The notes under the pieces are model-generated. The model was not told the DNA's origin. It did not search any database and saw only the letters and a program-made list of their open reading frames with translations. Positions 12,928-12,962 of a stretch of DNA of 12,962 nucleotides are shown here, piece by piece. Position 1 is the stretch's first letter. Each line of letters opens with the position of its first letter. A program made the translations under genes and the position numbers. Origin of the DNA: Promethearchaeota archaeon (GTDB lineage Archaea > Asgardarchaeota > Lokiarchaeia > Sigynarchaeales > SOKP01); contig JAEOTJ010000096.1 of NCBI GenBank assembly GCA_016839905.1, positions 1-12,962 on the forward strand, written 5' to 3'.

Positions 12928-12935
12928 TTATATAA
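12928..12935 (-). promoter_or_regulatory. TATA box of the carA-carB-RAM operon
   Basis: TTATATAA, within a TTAAATTATATAA stretch on the minus strand, predicts a transcript start near 12905 and a leader of about 35 nt before the carA ATG. There is no clear Shine-Dalgarno, only a short GAG. The gene or genes upstream lie outside the window. Confidence 0.4.
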
Positions 12936-12962
12936 TTTAACATAATAACCCGACAATAATTA

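Noticed and set aside
1..12962. CRISPR array, tRNA or rRNA genes
   Set aside because: No regularly spaced repeat of suitable length, no cloverleaf with T-loop signature and no rRNA-like stretch was seen on either strand by eye; tRNAscan or Infernal would be needed for a final answer.

Overview
The window looks like chromosomal DNA of an Asgard archaeon, most likely from the Lokiarchaeia. The evidence is strongly A+T-rich DNA, a gelsolin-type domain (an actin-regulator fold almost confined to eukaryotes and Asgard archaea among cellular life), archaeal-style TATA boxes about 23-31 nt before several start codons with no Shine-Dalgarno between, T-run terminators, and a carbamoyl-phosphate synthetase of the kind found in eukaryotes. 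The taxon is an inference; no rRNA or other marker gene is present.

Layout. Positions 1-354 hold the C-terminal part of an IS200/IS605-type TnpB that runs off the left edge, followed by about 350 nt of A+T-rich intergenic DNA. Positions 710-2374 (minus) encode a membrane-anchored alpha/beta hydrolase with a C-terminal multi-helix membrane domain. A 435-nt divergent intergenic region contains a possible 36-codon gene. Positions 2810-4165 (plus) carry a gelsolin-domain protein and, 60 nt later, a small protein that is a paralogue of its C-terminal module. That module is a tandem 'LCWL' repeat I do not recognise. Next comes an SDR oxidoreductase (4171-5046, minus), divergent from a FATP-type acyl-CoA synthetase (5144-7345, plus) with a winged-helix-like N-terminal extension. 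An unrecognised 177-aa protein follows (7426-7959), bracketed by a near-identical 31-bp direct repeat that copies the 3' end of the synthetase gene. The right side is one minus-strand operon: carA (12870-11737), carB (11732-8421) and a small Lrp/AsnC-type RAM-domain protein (8352-8065), closed by two T10 runs.

How the genes work together. The gelsolin protein and its small partner share a module and probably form an actin-cytoskeleton unit. The SDR and acyl-CoA synthetase share a 97-nt divergent promoter region and fit lipid or fatty-acid activation and reduction. CarA and CarB form carbamoyl-phosphate synthetase for arginine and pyrimidine synthesis. CarA has lost the glutaminase nucleophile (Cys to Gly), the catalytic His (to Asn) and a glutamine-binding Gln (to Val). 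This complex therefore probably uses free ammonia, like vertebrate CPS1, whose corresponding motif it resembles. I consider this, and the gelsolin plus LCWL-module pair, the two most notable observations.
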